Positions 63,646 through 64,000 of a DNA stretch of 64,000 bases are shown here, piece by piece (the first letter of the stretch is position 1; the number at the start of each line of letters is the position of its first letter). Both the position numbers and the translations under genes were made by a program. The notes under the pieces were generated by a model. That model was not told the DNA's origin. It did no database searches and saw only the letters and a list, made by a program, of their open reading frames with translations. The stretch lies in the NCBI RefSeq assembly GCF_002105285.1, contig NZ_MUHR01000004.1:1-64000 (forward strand). The letters are read 5' to 3'. Origin of the DNA: Planktotalea arctica. GTDB taxonomy: Bacteria; Pseudomonadota; Alphaproteobacteria; Rhodobacterales; Rhodobacteraceae.

Positions 63646-64000
63646 GTCTTGTCTTTCTGCAAAATTTCGATCTGCGCGCGCATAAAATCGCGCCCCTCTT
63701 GCGCGCTTGGCGGCGTGCTTCCTGTGAGAAGGCGGAGGCGGAAGTGCAAGCGCAATGTCTCGATATCGCCCATCGTCGCTTGATAAAGCGCGCTTTGCGC
63801 CGTGACACACGCAGCCACCTCACGCGACACATCCGGCAACCGAGCCATTTCAGCGCGCGTCGCCTCCAGCATCGGCAATATTTCTGTCGCCTCTTCATTG
63901 TTCCAGTTGCGCTCGGCCCAATAGGTCAGGCCAATCTCGCGCTCCATGTGATTGGGCAATCCGCGTGCGCGTTTGGCCAGAAATTCCTCTGTCGAACGCA
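63642..64000 (-). CDS. Glycosyltransferase paralogue, C-terminal part
   Basis: The C-terminal 119 or so residues of a protein related to the preceding one: RSTEEFLAKRARGLPNHMER and YWAERNWNNEEATEIL align with RSAESFLVKRDRGRVNHVDR and YWFRMNNNYEEETSIL. The gene continues beyond the window edge. An internal Met at 63959 is not the start. Confidence 0.8.
   Translation of the reverse strand, partial: RSTEEFLAKRARGLPNHMEREIGLTYWAERNWNNEEATEILPMLEATRAEMARLPDVSREVAACVTAQSALYQATMGDIETLRLHFRLRLLTGSTPPSAQEGRDFMRAQIEILQKDKT

Overview
The window reads as chromosome of a marine alphaproteobacterium of the Rhodobacterales (Roseobacter group). The basis is protein-level resemblance: long PstA and PstC, the phnGHIJKLN-DUF1045-phnM order, ArsJ with its GAPDH partner, PuuD with a fused cytochrome c, and PaaK/PaaI/PaaZ with a TetR regulator. 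Gene density is high, and many neighbours overlap by 1-8 bases. No rRNA, tRNA, CRISPR array or replication origin was seen.

Layout. (1) 153-6429: a FadR/FCD-type GntR regulator diverges from a complete branched-chain-amino-acid/amide-type ABC importer that ends in a hydantoin/Asp-Glu racemase family gene. (2) 7195-8423: an aldo/keto reductase and a small exported protein. (3) 8521-41990: a phosphorus island of about 33 kb. It holds phoR-pstSCAB-phoU-phoB on the minus strand, then a divergent phnCDE1E2-SDR-hexapeptide-transferase operon, a lysophospholipid acyltransferase, an arsenate-detoxification set (arsJ, its GAPDH partner, a broken arsR-arsC fusion), a HAD phosphatase diverging from a periplasmic glycerophosphodiesterase, and the C-P lyase set phnF / phnGHIJKLN / DUF1045 / phnM. 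It ends with a second, compact phnDCE-type operon that also carries a methyltransferase, a PhnM paralogue, an MFS transporter and a TIM-barrel isomerase. Six sites resembling the PhoB box (CTGTCAT-N4-CTGTCAT type) lie before pstS, phnC, the acyltransferase, the glycerophosphodiesterase, phnG and the second phnD. Four of them are paired with an exact 22-base period.

(4) 42300-45870: a mobile-element graveyard. An IS3-family element (42881-45696) has an intact IS30-family element inserted in its orfB (perfect 29-bp inverted repeats, 3-bp CAA duplication), and it abuts a remnant of another IS3-type orfA. (5) 45963-49629: a small conserved protein, an SDR of the 3-hydroxyacyl-CoA dehydrogenase kind, urate hydroxylase puuD and a LysR regulator. 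(6) 49834-51630: a nonsense-broken small gene and an IS256-family element with a nonsense-broken transposase. The element's end now forms the C-terminus of the adjacent TetR regulator. (7) 51617-56069: phenylacetate genes (TetR/PaaR-like, paaK, paaI, divergent paaZ). (8) 56076-60901: genes of a gentisate/homogentisate-type lower pathway (FAD monooxygenase, DUF2783, maleyl isomerase, FAH hydrolase, RidA, MaoC) without a ring-cleaving dioxygenase in view. (9) 60926-61417: a BrnT/BrnA toxin-antitoxin pair in which both genes are broken. (10) 61414-64000: two tandem paralogous glycosyltransferases; the second runs off the window.

The main working unit is the phosphorus island. Under phosphate limitation PhoR/PhoB would switch on phosphate uptake, phosphonate uptake and cleavage, phosphodiester breakdown and probably membrane-lipid remodelling. 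The arsenic genes would deal with arsenate that enters by the same route. The least explained part is the operon at 35627-41990.
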